From positions 220,529,045 through 220,593,044 of the forward strand of contig NC_135785.1 in the NCBI RefSeq assembly GCF_051106095.1: a stretch of DNA of 64,000 bases. Direction: 5' to 3'. The position numbers and the translations under genes are program-made. This DNA comes from Pogona vitticeps (lineage: Eukaryota > Chordata > Lepidosauria > Squamata > Agamidae). Every line of letters begins with the position of its first letter. Position 1 is the stretch's first letter. This document shows, one piece after another, positions 1 to 34,300 of this stretch. Below the pieces are notes generated by a model, which saw nothing but the letters and a program-made list of their open reading frames with translations, was not told the origin of the DNA and made no database searches.

Positions 1-12
1 AAACCCATTAAA

Positions 13-95
13 TATGCCAGTTAGTCTTTAAGGTGCCATTTTTGTCTCTTTTAATTTTTACTTTTCTTTTGATTTTGCCTCACATATGATACTAT
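13..95 (+). repeat. Dispersed repeat tail, copy 1
   Basis: Contains CAGTTAGTCTTTAAGGTGCC followed by a T-rich run and TTTTGCCT. The same core recurs at 1211-1240 and in a longer unit at 60985-61145. I know the general 'TTAGTC..TAAGGTGCCAC' motif from interspersed repeats of reptiles, but I do not assign a family. Confidence 0.5.
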
Positions 96-1204
96 TGAAG
101 ACAAGATTTAAAATAAAATGTAAAAAAGCAAACTCTCATGAAATGACCTCTGCTTCTTTGTTCCTGACAATAGTTGCCTGGTGTGACATTGATATGCTCG
201 CATTCCAAGCAGTACTTGCAAAATCAAGGAGTGCAATAGGGAAAAAGCAGCATTTTTCAAATGTCAGGAGAAATGTTTTGTGGTCTGAACACAGAGCAAA
301 TGCATATCCCACTAAGAGAAAATTTTCAGAAAATATTCTGGGTTCTTCCAGACATAGCTGCAAAATCTGGTGGAATTTTACGGAACTCCAGACCAAACCG
401 TGGGGTGGGGGAAATATAATTTTTTGGATCACAACCGCCAGAATCCCTCAGCCAACAAGGGCAATGGCCATGATGAGTGGAGAGCCTGGAAAATGATATC
501 CGAAAAGAATCTTTCCTGAGCTCTAGTCCAAACATTGTTCGGTTTGTGACCTTCCTCCTCTGCTGGGAGGAAGACACTAAGAAGGAAAGTTGGCATGACT
601 ACAAAATGTCTTTTCCCTGGTATCCCTTTGAAAACACCTCTGGATCCTACACAATTGCATTACAAAGTCTGGCATTTGGATTACAAGATAAGCACACACA
701 CCAAAGAGACAACCCACTGACAGTTACCCTTCCCATCAGTGCGCACACTAGTAATAGGGCAATCAAACTGCTTACCTGCACTGAGCATAAACAACACAGG
801 CTCCTTGTTTGTCTTCATGGTGCCTCCTTAGCCTTTTCTAAGCCTTTTTGAGTTGGCAAGTATTAGTTTGTTTCTGGAGTTTAAGGAAGGACGATCTGGC
901 TCCCAGCTTCAGTTTGGCCTCGTTGTCCGCTTCCGCCCTGCACATTCTTTTTTCCCCACTTCCTTTTCCTTTTCACCCTTGCTCACCTTCCCACCCCCTC
1001 TGACAGATACTTTCACCACTAAGATTGTCTCCTTATCTTTCTCTTGCTAACTGAAGAAAACAACTGTGCTTTTTTCACTGGCCCTGCCCTCACCTAAGCA
1101 AACAAGCCACCTTCCTTGAATCCACCTGACAGGCAGAGGGAATAAGAGATCTCAAACATTTAGATGAACATGTTTGTGCAAATACAGTACTATGAAAGGA
1201 AAAC

Positions 1205-1295
1205 ACTGAAATATAACAGTTAGTCTTTAAGGTGCCACAACGTTTTCATCTTTATTTTTTTTTGTTTTGCTTTTGCCTGATATGAAAGGAACATT
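1205..1295 (+). repeat. Dispersed repeat tail, copy 2
   Basis: Same core as the copy at the left edge (AACAGTTAGTCTTTAAGGTG), then a T-rich run and TTGCTTTTGCCTGATATGAA. Direct orientation relative to copy 1. Confidence 0.5.
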
Positions 1296-2077
1296 GCAGT
1301 AAGATGAGTGGTATGGTTCTAGGCAGTGAATTAAAAAGAAAGAGCAATAGTTTTTAAAATACTGATTTCTGTACCCATTAATACTTGTATAGCACTTTTC
1401 TGAATACTAGTTATTACCAATTACACCCTGATCTAATTTCTATTTCTTCTACTAACCTAAATTGTTCGCTGAAGCATTCTGTGTTCTTTATTCAACATTG
1501 TTTTGTCCTGCTAAATACTTGCCATTCTCTTTACCCACTGTGTTACAATTTACTGTTTTGAGTACATTATAACTAAAGATTACAAAATTGCTTTCTGTTT
1601 CAGGCACCACTGCTTCTGCTCAAGTTCTTTAGACCAGCACCTATATAGCATCTGTAGATGTTTGGAAATAGAGGCTAACTGGTCATACTTCCTTCCTCAT
1701 CTTCTGAAAGGTCACTTTATTTTATTTATTTCATCGAATATATCTCATCTAGTAATGGAGAACCCTTTTATCAGTCAAGGCCTGCACTGCTGTTGATTAA
1801 CAGCTCTTTAGCATAAGGTTTTCCCTATTTAGCATTCTGGAATAGGAAGATGTTTCCTGTATTCTGATCTCTGGAGGTCAAGTGCCCAATGCATATGAGG
1901 AGAATGGCAATTAAGGTGTATATTAAATGACAGCCACCCATATCCATTTTCCTTCTTGCTCTGAGTCCTTATTCAACATATCATATCTGGGCAATGTCAA
2001 ATTTTAAAAAGAAAATAATGGATTTTTGACAAATAAATAATTAATTGAGAAAAAATAACAGCAATAGTAATACAACA

Positions 2078-2220
2078 CAGGGATAAGTGATGCCTTTATT
2101 AGACCACTATATATATTATACAGTCTGCTAGCTTTTTGTGGATTAATGTTGATGGCCTCAGGCATGCATTAGTGTCTTTTCAATAGTGCAGAGAAATTAG
2201 AGTCCCAAAAGTTTATGGCA
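2078..2220 (-). repeat. Dispersed repeat of the 'CCTTTATTAG..CCTCAGGCATGCA' type, copy A
   Basis: Shares GATGCCTTTATTAGACCACT, a following AT-rich stretch with CTGCTAGCTTTTTGTGGATT, then CCTCAGGCATGCA and AATAGTGCAGAGAAATTAGA with 6585-6720. A shorter relative lies at 35595-35700. Read on the minus strand the unit ends in TAATAAAGG..TCAC, so minus is the likely sense strand. Family not assigned. Confidence 0.5.
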
Positions 2221-2464
2221 GTTGGTTGTGCCACACTTGTTTCTTAGAGGTAAGTTAGAAAAGATTCAGGATTCATTACACATGTGGTTTCCAAACTACA
2301 ACACAGGTAGTTGTTGATTGGCTATCACATCTCAGCTCCTCAAAGAAACTCAGGCCTTGTGCATATACCCCCCCCCATGTGGTCTTTTAAAAGACTGATT
2401 TCAAACCTCTGGTTTCAAACCTCCACTGCCTTGTGGCTATATCTACTGATGGGAAAGGCTTTAG

Positions 2465-5400
2465 GAGTTAACCTAGAAGCAAAATCTGGAGCCGGTGTCC
2501 CGGAGGCAGTTCGTGACTGTGCACAGTCATGCTCTGGCAACTCCTGCATTGTCGCTGGAACCAGTTGTATTGGCTCATGCCTTTCCATTGGACTACTTCA
2601 GTGACATGGAGAGGGGTGATTTTCTGCTTGCATAACAGCGTATCCTCCATATTATTTTACCCAGACCTTGTGCTCTGGAGAGGACACTCCAGTTTCGCAT
2701 ACAGCATTGAAACAACATGGGAAGTAGCAGTTACCAATTATAAGTCTTTGCTCGATTGGCATAGAGAGTGATGCCAGGGGCTACTTCCGATGGTGGGAGA
2801 GGTCATTACACCTCACTAGGCAGCTACCACCCGCCTTAAGCTGGGCAGCCCCCAGCCAATAAGGTGCTGCCTCACCATAGTCTGTTAACCTCACAGGTAT
2901 GTGGGGTTTAGGATGAAAGCCAACAAGCAGATTGATAACCCTGCACCATACAACAATCATAAGAAAACTTATTCCCTAAAGTTGGGCACTTCAAATGTTC
3001 AGACAATGACCCCTGACTTTTCTGATGACATGCAGGAAATACACGACGTGCACAAGACAGCTGTCATTGACATGGAACTGAATAGGCTGCAGATGGACAT
3101 TGTTGCCTTCCAAGAGATGAGATTGCCAGATTCGGGATCCATCAAAGAAAAAAAAATCTCATTCTTCTGGCAGGGAAAACCATTGAATGAGACCAGGGAA
3201 TATGGTGTTGGCTTTGCAGATAGTAATACTCTGCTGAGATCCATTGTTCCACCTACTGTGGGGAGTAAAAGAATCCTTTCTCTGCAGCTCCATTCATCAG
3301 CAGGACCGTTACCCTTATTTGTCATCTACAGCAGAAGTCAAAGACAAATTCTATGACTATTTGCCAGCTACTATAAAAAAATCCCCGAGAGAGAGCTACT
3401 CTTTTTTCTTGGAGACTTTAATGCTAGAGTTGGTACTGATCACAGTTCTTGGCCCACTTGGTTTGGCATTGGGAAGATGAACAAAAATGGCCAACGCTTG
3501 CTAGCGTTTTGCTGTTATTATGGTCTTTATGTCAGCAACACGTTCTTTAATAAGAAGTTTCGACACAGAGCCCCTTGGAGACATCTAAGATCGAAGCATT
3601 GGCATCAGCTTGATTTGATCCTAACTAGAGGCTCTAGCCTTCCTAGTATTACGATCACACAGAGTGCTGATTGCAATACTGATCACTACCTGGTGTGTAG
3701 CAGAATAAAAATGTGGATAAAGACATTGTATCACACAAAAAAGGAAGGAAGACCACGTATTGAGATTAGCAAGATCAGAGAAAAGTGGAGGGATTTGCCC
3801 AAGCGCTTGAGGAAACTCTTCCAGACCCAGCTCATGCAAATGTACCTGAACGATGGGAATATTTCAAGAATGCTGTTTATAACACTGCCTTGTCCACATT
3901 TGGCAGTGTTATAGACCAAAAAGAAGGCAGACTGGTTTGAAGCCCATTTGGAGGTGTTGATGCCCGCCATAGAGGAAAAGAGGAGAGCTTTAGCAGCATC
4001 CAGGATCAAGCCTGTGCTAGTGAGTACAACTTGAGGGTTCTTCGAGTTGCTCCTAGCAAAGTCCAACAGACTGCCATGAGATGTTCTAATGATTATTGGC
4101 TTCCGCTGTGCTCTCATATACAGATACCCTTTTCCTAAGAAAACTAGATAAAGTTTATTATTTATATTTTGTCTCAGTGTCTCAAACCTTTTTTCGAATA
4201 ATAACTACCATGGCATCTCTCTTCTCAGCTTTGTAGGGAAGCTGCTTGCCCGTGTCATGCTGAAGAGGCTATAGGTGCTTGCAGACAGAGTCTATCCAGA
4301 ATCACAGTGTGGCTAATAGATCCACCACTGACATGGTATTTTCCCATAGACAGTTGCAGGAGAAATGTAGGGAACTACAACAACCACTCTTTGTGGCCTT
4401 CACAGATCTTACAGAGGCGTTTGATTTGGTTTGCAGGGATGGCCTTTCTAAAATACTTCCCAAGATTGGATGTCCACCTTGACCTGTCCATCATCAGGTC
4501 CTTTCATGAGGAAATGAAGGGCACTGTAGTTTTTGATGGCTTAACATCGGATCCCTTTGACATCTGAAGCAGGGTGAAGCAGGGCTGTGTCCTCGCACTA
4601 ATTCTGTTTGGGATATATTTTGCTGTCATGTTGAAACATGTTTTTGGAACTGCAACAGAAGGTGTCTATCTCCGAACTAGATCAGATGGAAAGCTCTTTA
4701 ATCTTGAGAGTGAAGACCAAAGTCCAGCTCAAATGCATGCGGGAGTTCCTCTTCACCGATGATGCAGCTGTTGTTGCCCATTCTGCTGAAGACCTCCAAC
4801 AACTAATGAATAGTTTTAGTAAGGCCTGTCAAGATTTTGGATTAACAATCAGCATGAAGAAAACACAAGTCATGGACCAGGGTGTGGACTCACCTCCCTC
4901 TATTACCATCTCTTCACAAGAATTGGAGGTTGTTCATGACTTTGTGTACCTTGGCTCAACAATCTCTGACACTCTCTCTCTAAATGCCAAGCTAAATAAA
5001 CACATTGGCAAAGTAGCTACCATGTTCTCTAGACTCACAAAGAGAGTATGGCTTAATAAGAAGCTGACCACATAGACCAAGATCCAGGTCTATAGAGCCT
5101 GTGTCCTGAGCACACTCCTGTACTGCAGTGAGACCTGGACCCTTTGTGCGTGGCAGGAGAGGAAGCTGAACATGTTCCATATGCGTTGTCCCCAACACAT
5201 TTTTGGTATCAGCTGGCATGACAAAGTTCCAAACAGAGTAGTCCTAGAATGAACTGGAATTTTTAGCATGTATACATTACTAAAACAGTGATGTCTATGG
5301 TGGCTCTGGCATGTCATGAGAATGGCTGATAGTCGGATTCCAAAGGATCTCCTGTATGGAGAATTAGTGCAGGGAAATCACCCCAGAGGGAGACCACAGC

Positions 5401-5735
5401 TTCGATACAAGGATATCTGCAAGCGGGATCTGAAAGCCTTAGGAATAGACCTCAACAGATGGGAATCCTTGACATCTGAGCATTCAGCCTGGAGGGAGGT
5501 GGTGCATCGTGGCCTCTCCCACTTTGAAGAGACACTTGTTCAGCAGGCCAAGGCAAAGAGGCAGTCCTGAAACAAGCAAAATCTGGGAGCTGGACAGGGG
5601 ACAGATTGTATTTGTCTTCAGAGTGGAAGGGATTGTTACTCTCCTATTGGCCTTCTCAGCCACACTAGTTCCAAGACCTCTGTTCAGAGCACGTTACAAT
5701 AGTCTCTTGAGACTGAAGGATGCCTACATACCCGT
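2465..5735 (+). mobile_element. Decayed APE-type non-LTR retrotransposon (LINE), near full length
   Basis: A long LINE copy with its coding part broken over several frames. The 5' untranslated part runs to about 2900. An apurinic endonuclease-like domain follows (LGTSNVQTM for the GTWNVRT motif near 2985; VAFQEMRL for the catalytic-Glu motif near 3105; CNTDHYLVCSR for the SDH motif near 3675). The reverse transcriptase shows motif A (FTDLTEAFD, near 4400), motif B (GVKQGCVLALILF, near 4575) and motif C (FTDD, near 4755), then a C-terminal stretch with RRPQLRYKD-like residues to about 5570. The 3' end (GAGACTGAAGGATGCCTA) matches a second copy on the minus strand at the right edge of the window. 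It differs clearly from BovB in this window; the clade (RTE-X-like or another APE group) is uncertain. At least four frame changes or stops separate the readable blocks, so it is dead. Confidence 0.8.
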
Positions 5736-6584
5736 GTGTTGGGTTCAGGCAATGAGCAGGCTGATGGGCTTTGTGGTGATCACCAGATAATGGATAATAG
5801 GATAGCAAAGAGTCTCTTAGCAATAAAGAAGTCAGCCACACACACAGATGGATGTTTGCCAGCAGTACTCCTGGTGGGTGACACAGCAAGGAAGCAGAAT
5901 GAGAAGTCATCTGGCTTCTTCTAGCTCTCTCTCTCTCTCTGACCGTCTCTCTCTCTCTCTCCGTCTGCCCTGCCCCAGGAGACTGCTCTTTTATTAACAT
6001 TACAAGGTCACAATTGGTGACAGCATTACAGATAGTAGACAGGGTTCAGATAGGACAATGGTTACATCATGTTATTAGGGTTGGTCTGGGGAAAGGCAAT
6101 TAATCAAGCCCTCTGATTGGCCTAAGGAAAGGCCTCTATGGCAAGCTCTCTATGATAATGAGAAAGAGGAAGAATGGTGGCAGCTCCTCCCCTCAGAAAC
6201 AGCCACAGGATGCTAGGAGAGTTTTCTCTACACTACAACACCCATGTGGCTTAGCAACCTTTGGAATGGCACCCCCACACCCATGTGGTTTTTTAAAACT
6301 ACAAGTATTTATTTGGCTAGAGAACAAGGCAATGCAAAAATACTTAGAGTCCTCCATCTGGGAACTGAGGTGAAAATTTAGTTGACCCACTAGAGCCAAC
6401 TGGAGCCAAATTATAGCCAAATTAACAATGTTATTACCTAGTGGTTGGATGTAGGTGTTTCCTTCAGTTTGTAGTCCTGCTTGGCTGATGTTAAAAGTAC
6501 ATGTTGTCTTTGTGAGGCTGTACTGGGCAGCTTTTCCTGGTACCTTCATAATTTCCAAAAAAAACTGAAGAGAGCTGTATGCGG
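5736..6584. other. Unassigned repetitive stretch with CT-rich run
   Basis: Begins exactly where the LINE 3' end stops. It holds an interrupted (CT)n run at about 5925-5962 and no coding signal that I recognise. It could be part of another retroelement end, but no terminal repeats were found, so no family is claimed. Confidence 0.4.
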
Positions 6585-6720
6585 TCATTACACAGTTGAT
6601 ACCTTTATTAGGTCACTTAAAAATCATACAATCTGCTAATTTTCATGGATTACAGTTCACTTCCTCAGGCATGCACAGATGTCAATAGTGCAGAGAAATT
6701 AGAGTCCAAGTAAAAAGAAC
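6585..6720 (-). repeat. Dispersed repeat of the 'CCTTTATTAG..CCTCAGGCATGCA' type, copy B
   Basis: Close relative of 2078-2220: GATACCTTTATTAGGTCACT, CTGCTAATTTTCATGGATTA, CCTCAGGCATGCACAGATG and AATAGTGCAGAGAAATTAGA occur in the same order. Confidence 0.5.
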
Positions 6721-6923
6721 AATAACAAACTATGTTATACTTGGAGACTGTGTGCAGCCCAAAGCCAACAGTGGATAGGGTGAACCATTTTCCGTCCTTC
6801 TTTCCTTCTCCCTCTTCTTCCCCCTGACTTGTCCTTTTCTACGCTTTCCCTTCCCCCCCCCCCCCATCAAGTGGGCTGCTGGAGGAGAAAAGAGAACTGA
6901 TCTTGTCTTGCAGCACTCTAAAC

Positions 6924-7172
6924 TACTGTGGTGCCTCACTAGACGATTGCCTCATGGGACGAAAACCCACAAGACAATTGGTTCTTGCTATCACTATGGT
7001 GCCTCGCAAGACTTTTTTTCTATGACCATGCTTCGCAAGACTTTTTTTTAGACCGATGCTTCGCAAGTTTGGTTTTTTTTGAGACCGATGCATAAGGAAC
7101 CTCACAAGATTATTTCACAAGATGATGATTTTCGCGCAACGAATTAAAATCATCTTGCGAGGCACCACTGTA
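6924..7172. mobile_element. Mariner-like MITE (TACAGTGGTGCCTCGC family), diverged copy
   Basis: The left end TACTGTGGTGCCTCACTAGA and the right end TCTTGCGAGGCACCACTGTA are imperfect terminal inverted repeats, each ending at a TA dinucleotide, as expected for a Tc1/mariner target site. The interior repeats short CTTCGCAAGAC-like units. No transposase is encoded. Related copies are at 47333-47762 (complete) and 40800-41033 (one end only). Superfamily assignment rests on the TA ends and termini. Confidence 0.7.
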
Positions 7173-7195
7173 ATTCCTCATAGAAGATTTGTGGC

Positions 7196-7268
7196 ATTGT
7201 ATGTGTATATGTATTTATAGTTGCTTTTATAGCCGCCTAGAGTGGTTGAAATGATTAGATAGGCGGGG
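7196..7268 (+). repeat. LINE/SINE 3' tail preceding the microsatellite
   Basis: TATAGCCGCCTAGAGTGG followed by GATAGGCGGGGTATAAA and a TAAA run is the typical 3' terminus of a squamate CR1/L2-group retroelement. Only the tail is recognisable. Confidence 0.5.
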
Positions 7269-7269
7269 T

Positions 7270-8702
<1,433 letters not shown>

Positions 8703-8710
8703 CTTTATAA

Positions 8711-8815
8711 CTGGTTCCCAATCTTGGGTCCCCAGATATTCCTGACCGGCACTGCTAGTGGTGAAGCCTTCTGGGAGTTTTAGTCCATCTGGGGACCCAA
8801 GGTTGGATACCACTG
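8711..8815. mobile_element. hAT-like palindromic MITE
   Basis: Starts CTGGTTCCCAATCTTGGGTC and ends GGTTGGATACCACTG. The two ends are inverted repeats of the CAGTGGTTCCCAACC type known from hAT elements. Flanks CTTTATAA (8703-8710) and CTTTAAAA (8816-8823) fit an 8-bp target-site duplication with one difference. A second member is at 25710-25845. Confidence 0.65.
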
Positions 8816-8829
8816 CTTTAAAATAATTA

Positions 8830-8903
8830 TAGTTCTATAGTCAAGTAGTTAATATTCACTAGCTGAAATTCTAGTGAATATTAACTACTTTACAACAGAA
8901 CTA
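8830..8903. repeat. Hairpin with a perfect 20-bp core
   Basis: AAGTAGTTAATATTCACTAG (8843-8862) and its exact reverse complement (8871-8890) are separated by 8 nt. The pairing extends outward to about 33 nt per arm with a few mismatches. It sits at the outer edge of a larger inverted structure that flanks the BovB fragment next to it. Confidence 0.75.
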
Positions 8904-8970
8904 GTGTAGGCCCATTGAATCAATGGGGATTTGGTGAGTCCGTTTCCTATGTAGGTTCCATTGATTTAAA
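8900..8970 (+). repeat. Left arm of a repeat split by BovB sequence
   Basis: CTAGTGTAGGCCCATTGAAT and TGTAGGTTCCATTGATT are mirrored as an inverted copy at 9785-9860 (GTGGAACCTACAGAGG and GCGCCTACACTAGT). The two arms enclose a BovB 3' fragment. The motif belongs to a common reptile 'CCCATTGA..CAATGGG' repeat. Confidence 0.6.
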
Positions 8971-9735
8971 TGATGGCAGAAAGTGAGGAGGAATTAAAGA
9001 ACCTCTTAATGAGGGTGAAAGAGTGCAAAAAATGGTCTGAAGCTCAACATAAAAACAAACAAAAAACAAACCAAGATCATGGCCACTGGTCCCATCACCT
9101 CCTGGCAAATAGAAGGAGAAGATATGGATGCAGTGATAGATTTTACTTTCTTGGGCTCCATGATCACTGCAGATGGTGACAACAGCCACGAAATTAAAAG
9201 ACATCTGCTTCTTGGGATGAAAGCGATGACAAACCTAGACAGCATCTTAAAAAGGAGAGACATCACCTTGCCAACAAAGGTCTGCATAGTCAAAGCTATG
9301 GTTTTTCCAGTAGTGATGGATGGAAGTGAGAGTTGGACCACAAAGAAGGCTCACCACTGAAGAACTGACTCTTTTTAATTGTGGTGCTGGAGGAGACTCT
9401 TGAGAGTCCCCTGGACTGCAAAGGAACAAACCCATCCATTTGAAGGAAATCAACCCTGAGTGCTCACTGGAAGGACAGATCCTGAAGCTGTGGCTCCAAT
9501 ACTTTGGCCATCTCATGAGAAGAGAAGACTCCCTGGAAAAGACCCTGATGTTGGGAAGGTGTGAGGGCAAGAGGAGAAGTGGATGACAGAGGACGAGAAG
9601 GTTGGACAGTGTCATCCACATGACCAACATGAATTTGACCCAACTCCGGGAGAGAGTGAAAGATAGGAGGGCCTGGCGTGCTCTGGTCCATGGGGTCACG
9701 AAGAGTCAGACATGACTAAATGACTAAACAACAGC
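8971..9735 (+). mobile_element. BovB (RTE) LINE, 5'-truncated 3' fragment
   Basis: Starts at the codons for MAESEEELKN, just after the reverse transcriptase YADD motif, and runs to the 3' terminus (ACGAAGAGTCAGACATGACT then ACTAAACAAC). The coding frame is broken several times, including a run of inserted A-rich codons (HKNKQKTNQ) and a stop after the KKAHH residues. It is older than the BovB copies at 14.8, 34.3 and 57.4 kb. No convincing target-site duplication was found. Confidence 0.9.
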
Positions 9736-9784
9736 AAAACTCTAGTGTGACTTTCTATGCTAAAATAAATCACAATTAAAATAG

Positions 9785-9860
9785 GCCCATTTGAATTAGT
9801 GGAACCTACAGAGGAATTGGTTTACCGAATCCCCACTGATTCAGTGCGCCTACACTAGTA
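9785..9860 (-). repeat. Right arm of the repeat split by BovB sequence
   Basis: Inverted copy of 8900-8970, with readable matches through ACCTACA, CCCCACTGATTCAGTG and CCTACACTAGT. Confidence 0.6.
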
Positions 9861-10688
9861 TGACTTACTACACTAAGCAACAAGACTTCAGCCATTCTTG
9901 TAAAGGAAAACTACTTGGGGTTTGGCAGGTGTCCCTAGCAGATAGACCTATTTATATTAATAGTCTGTTAGTGTGACTGTGACTGAAGAACAGCTAGTGG
10001 GTTGGCGATGGATATACTGTAGCTGCCTTCTGCATTTACTTAGGAAATCCTGAAAGTTTTTTCACCTTCTTTTCTTTCCATCTGATTATATCAGCTCATG
10101 AAAAAAGACATTTTAAACTCAGAGTCAAGATGAATAAGATGCACAGCTCCACATTTAGACATGAAGCTTCCTTATGCAGCAAATGATGTCTGTCCTGGTA
10201 CTAGTTTTTTGCTTCTGTATTTTGCAAATTAACTTGCTTTTTATGATTGGTCATTGGGAGATAAAGACAAGCTTCTTATCCAAGTCTGATTGAACAGATA
10301 ACCCTACCCTGGGGAATTGTCACTTGGGAGCTAATGTACTCTCACATTCTATATGCAAGCTGAGCATCTCCTATAGGTTGACTCTTGAGTCCTAAACTTT
10401 AAAGGTCTCTGAACTCAGAGGTGTGGCCTTGACTGTTTGGACTGTTTTTACTATGGAAGGCAAAGTCATCATAGTTCCGGAGCTTGGGAAATTTCCTGTT
10501 TTGGACTGCAGCTCCTCACGTCTCATACTGATTCTGGGAATTCAACAAATAAAATTTCCAAGCTTTGCATGCTTCATATTTGCACTTACCCTCCCCTTCT
10601 TCTAAAATATACTGAACTGCTTTGTGCAACTTGACAGGTGGATCCCATTATAGAGCTCTTGTGGTTTAGTATATTGATTCTGATCCCT
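9861..10688. other. DNA upstream of STYXL2, no gene seen
   Basis: No TATA-box promoter, CpG-rich segment or upstream exon can be pointed to with confidence. The first, non-coding exon implied by the splice acceptor near 10715 is not identified here. Confidence 0.5.
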
Positions 10689-10733
10689 CTAATCCTACCC
10701 TCTCCCTGACTCCAGCCAGTTCCCACAGCAGCT
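10689..10733 (+). promoter_or_regulatory. Probable splice acceptor and short 5' UTR before the STYXL2 start codon
   Basis: A pyrimidine-rich tract (CCCTCTAATCCTACCCTCTC) ends in CTGACTCCAG at 10715 and again in CCCACAG at 10728, just before GCAGCTATGG. This looks like a 3' splice site, so the coding exon is probably the second exon and transcription starts farther upstream. The start codon has G at -3 and G at +4, a good initiation context. Inference from sequence only. Confidence 0.5.
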
Positions 10734-32176
<21,443 letters not shown>

Positions 32177-33600
32177 TGGGGAGCTGAGTTGATGCAAAAT
32201 CCGTGTCTCTCTCGTTTGAAGGAAATCTTTCAGATCTCTGCAAGGATCCTAGACTCAAATGTCTTGTTTTTATCACCTTCCACTGTATTTTATATCATCA
32301 TTCTTAGCAAAGCAGTGTTTAGCCTTGCAGATGTTCTGTTATTCTTTGTTCCCTGCCAATAGGGGAGGATGTAATCTTTGCCCTTCCCAAAGAAAGCAGG
32401 TTGTGTGTCAATAATGATCAGTTATTGATATATAGAAATGTTTCCAGGGCTATTTAAGAAAAATGGCTAGTATGTAATCAGGTTTCTGCTGAGCAAAAGG
32501 CCCCACCAATATAAGCAGGATATTGGTGGGATCACATACTCGCATCAGGATTGTGCTGCTTGTGCAAGCATAGCTGTTGTGGGAGTAGTGACCTCCATGG
32601 TGAGAACTTGCACAGTGGCAACACTGCAAGGCCCTGCATTATTGTGTTGGTGGGACTTTCTGCTCAATGGAAGCTTCGTAGGATACTGGCCGATGTCTTA
32701 TACAAACCAGTAAATTAATTAGCACCAACAGTCAGAGTAAACATTATTGACCGAAATAATTTGTTACAGATATACATTTTATTCTGTTTTCTAAAGTAAT
32801 TGAAGATTTTGTGTAATGTCATTCTTAATACTCAAACAGTACAAGCAGCATTCAGAACCAATTTGAAAATGTCACTCTTACATCTTGAGTACCCTATTTC
32901 CATGTGGAAAATAAGAGCGGACTTTTAATATTCCATTCCTTCTGAACCAACAAGCATTTTCTCTCTCCTGCAAGTATTAATACAGAGGAAATACAGAGGG
33001 AATGAATGTAATGTTTGTTCCCATGGCAACTTGTAACTGAGCAAAACATCCACCATCAGTTGTATCGGGAGACTTTCTTAAGGACTTGAATTTTATTTGC
33101 TATAAAGGAGGCAATGCCAGATGAGAACATTTTTACCATTCGAACAGAATGCTAGGCCTAACCTTATGAAGAACATCTTGTAGTGGTCTGTGTTCCTTTT
33201 AAATCCGAATGTGCCCAGATTGCTTTTTGGTGTATGCACAGTGAAGGACATTGAAACCGAAGTAAAATATACCAGTAAAAATGCTTCAGTAGATTTCTTT
33301 CATTTTGTATGGAAAAATTCGTAAAAGGCCATGAACCATAGCAGATCAGGTGATATGGACAGCCCTATGAGAGCTTTGAAGTCAGCCCCGCTTCTTTGGG
33401 CTCACCAGCAAAGCACCTCAGTTTGCTGCCAATCCCTGTCTCAGATGTGCCTGGCACAGCCTATGCTTTTGTCTGGAGCTTTCTAGTCTTTGCAGTGCTT
33501 AATCTTGTTCCTTGGTTCTTATCATCCCAAATAAATTGAGAGGGCTTGACAATGACTTCACTTCACACACAATAAAAGAGGATGGAATAGCACACAAGAA
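32177..33600 (+). other. STYXL2 3' UTR (probable)
   Basis: No repeats are seen directly after the stop. AATAAA signals lie at 33530-33535 and 33571-33576 (CACAATAAAAGAG), with a further one at 33803-33808. The 3' end is therefore likely near 33.55-33.6 kb, or 33.82 kb if the last signal is used. Inference; no transcript evidence is available here. Confidence 0.5.
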
Positions 33601-34289
33601 TCCTGAAATGACAGAATGGACAATCTTATTTAAGTCAGTAGTTGAAGAATCCCTTTTCTGAATGCTCTATTCCACTAAGAATGCACTGCAGACAGAAAAT
33701 TAGCACAACAAGGGATAAACTAGGATAGACCCTTCCTTGCAGAAGCAGTTTGGTGCATTTATTTATTTCTTCATTTGCAAGACGTTTGCCTCATGGGAGA
33801 GCAATAAAAAAATGTCCTACCTCTCCCTGCACACTAAATTGCAACCCATTTTCAAATATTAAAGGATGTGCTCTAGGTTTGAGGGAGATTTTGACAACGG
33901 GCCCTCTAGTGGTTCACTCATTATCCTAACATCGCTATGGCTACAAGCTTGCCGGGCAGCTGGAGTGTATGGCTTTATGTTGGAAGTGATGCAGCATCAC
34001 TCCAGATTCTAGGGAATTTAAAATGTCAGTTTGTCAACATAGCCACTTGGCATAAGCCAATTGGCACCATTGAGCCTTGCCATTGTTCTGGAACAGCAGC
34101 AACTAACCAAGGATTCCAGATACGCTTCTCTCTTGGGTTGCACAGGTCTGAACAGCACAGTTTTGGTTATACATGGATTTTTAAATTAATAAACAAATAT
34201 TCCAATAAACAAATAAATAAATATTTAATAAATACAGGCCACTCAGAATCCTGTGAGTTCAACACTTTAAGGTGTCATAGTGGTATACT
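33601..34289. other. Downstream DNA, no gene seen
   Basis: Contains an AAAT-rich patch at about 34190-34240. The plus-strand open frame beginning at 33937 runs into the antisense side of the BovB copy that follows and is not a gene. Confidence 0.6.
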
Positions 34290-34300
34290 TACCCTCAAAT

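Larger units (their letters stand above)
1..2077. other. Upstream intergenic DNA, no gene seen
   Basis: No exon, conserved protein or complete mobile element is recognisable. The open frames at 86-496, 477-851 and 853-1050 have no domain or homology that I recognise, and they overlap open frames on the other strand. Two copies of a short dispersed tail (about 13-40 and 1211-1240, sharing AGTCTTTAAGGTGCCA) lie in the same orientation about 1.2 kb apart. The rest is AT-rich unique-looking sequence. Confidence 0.6.
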
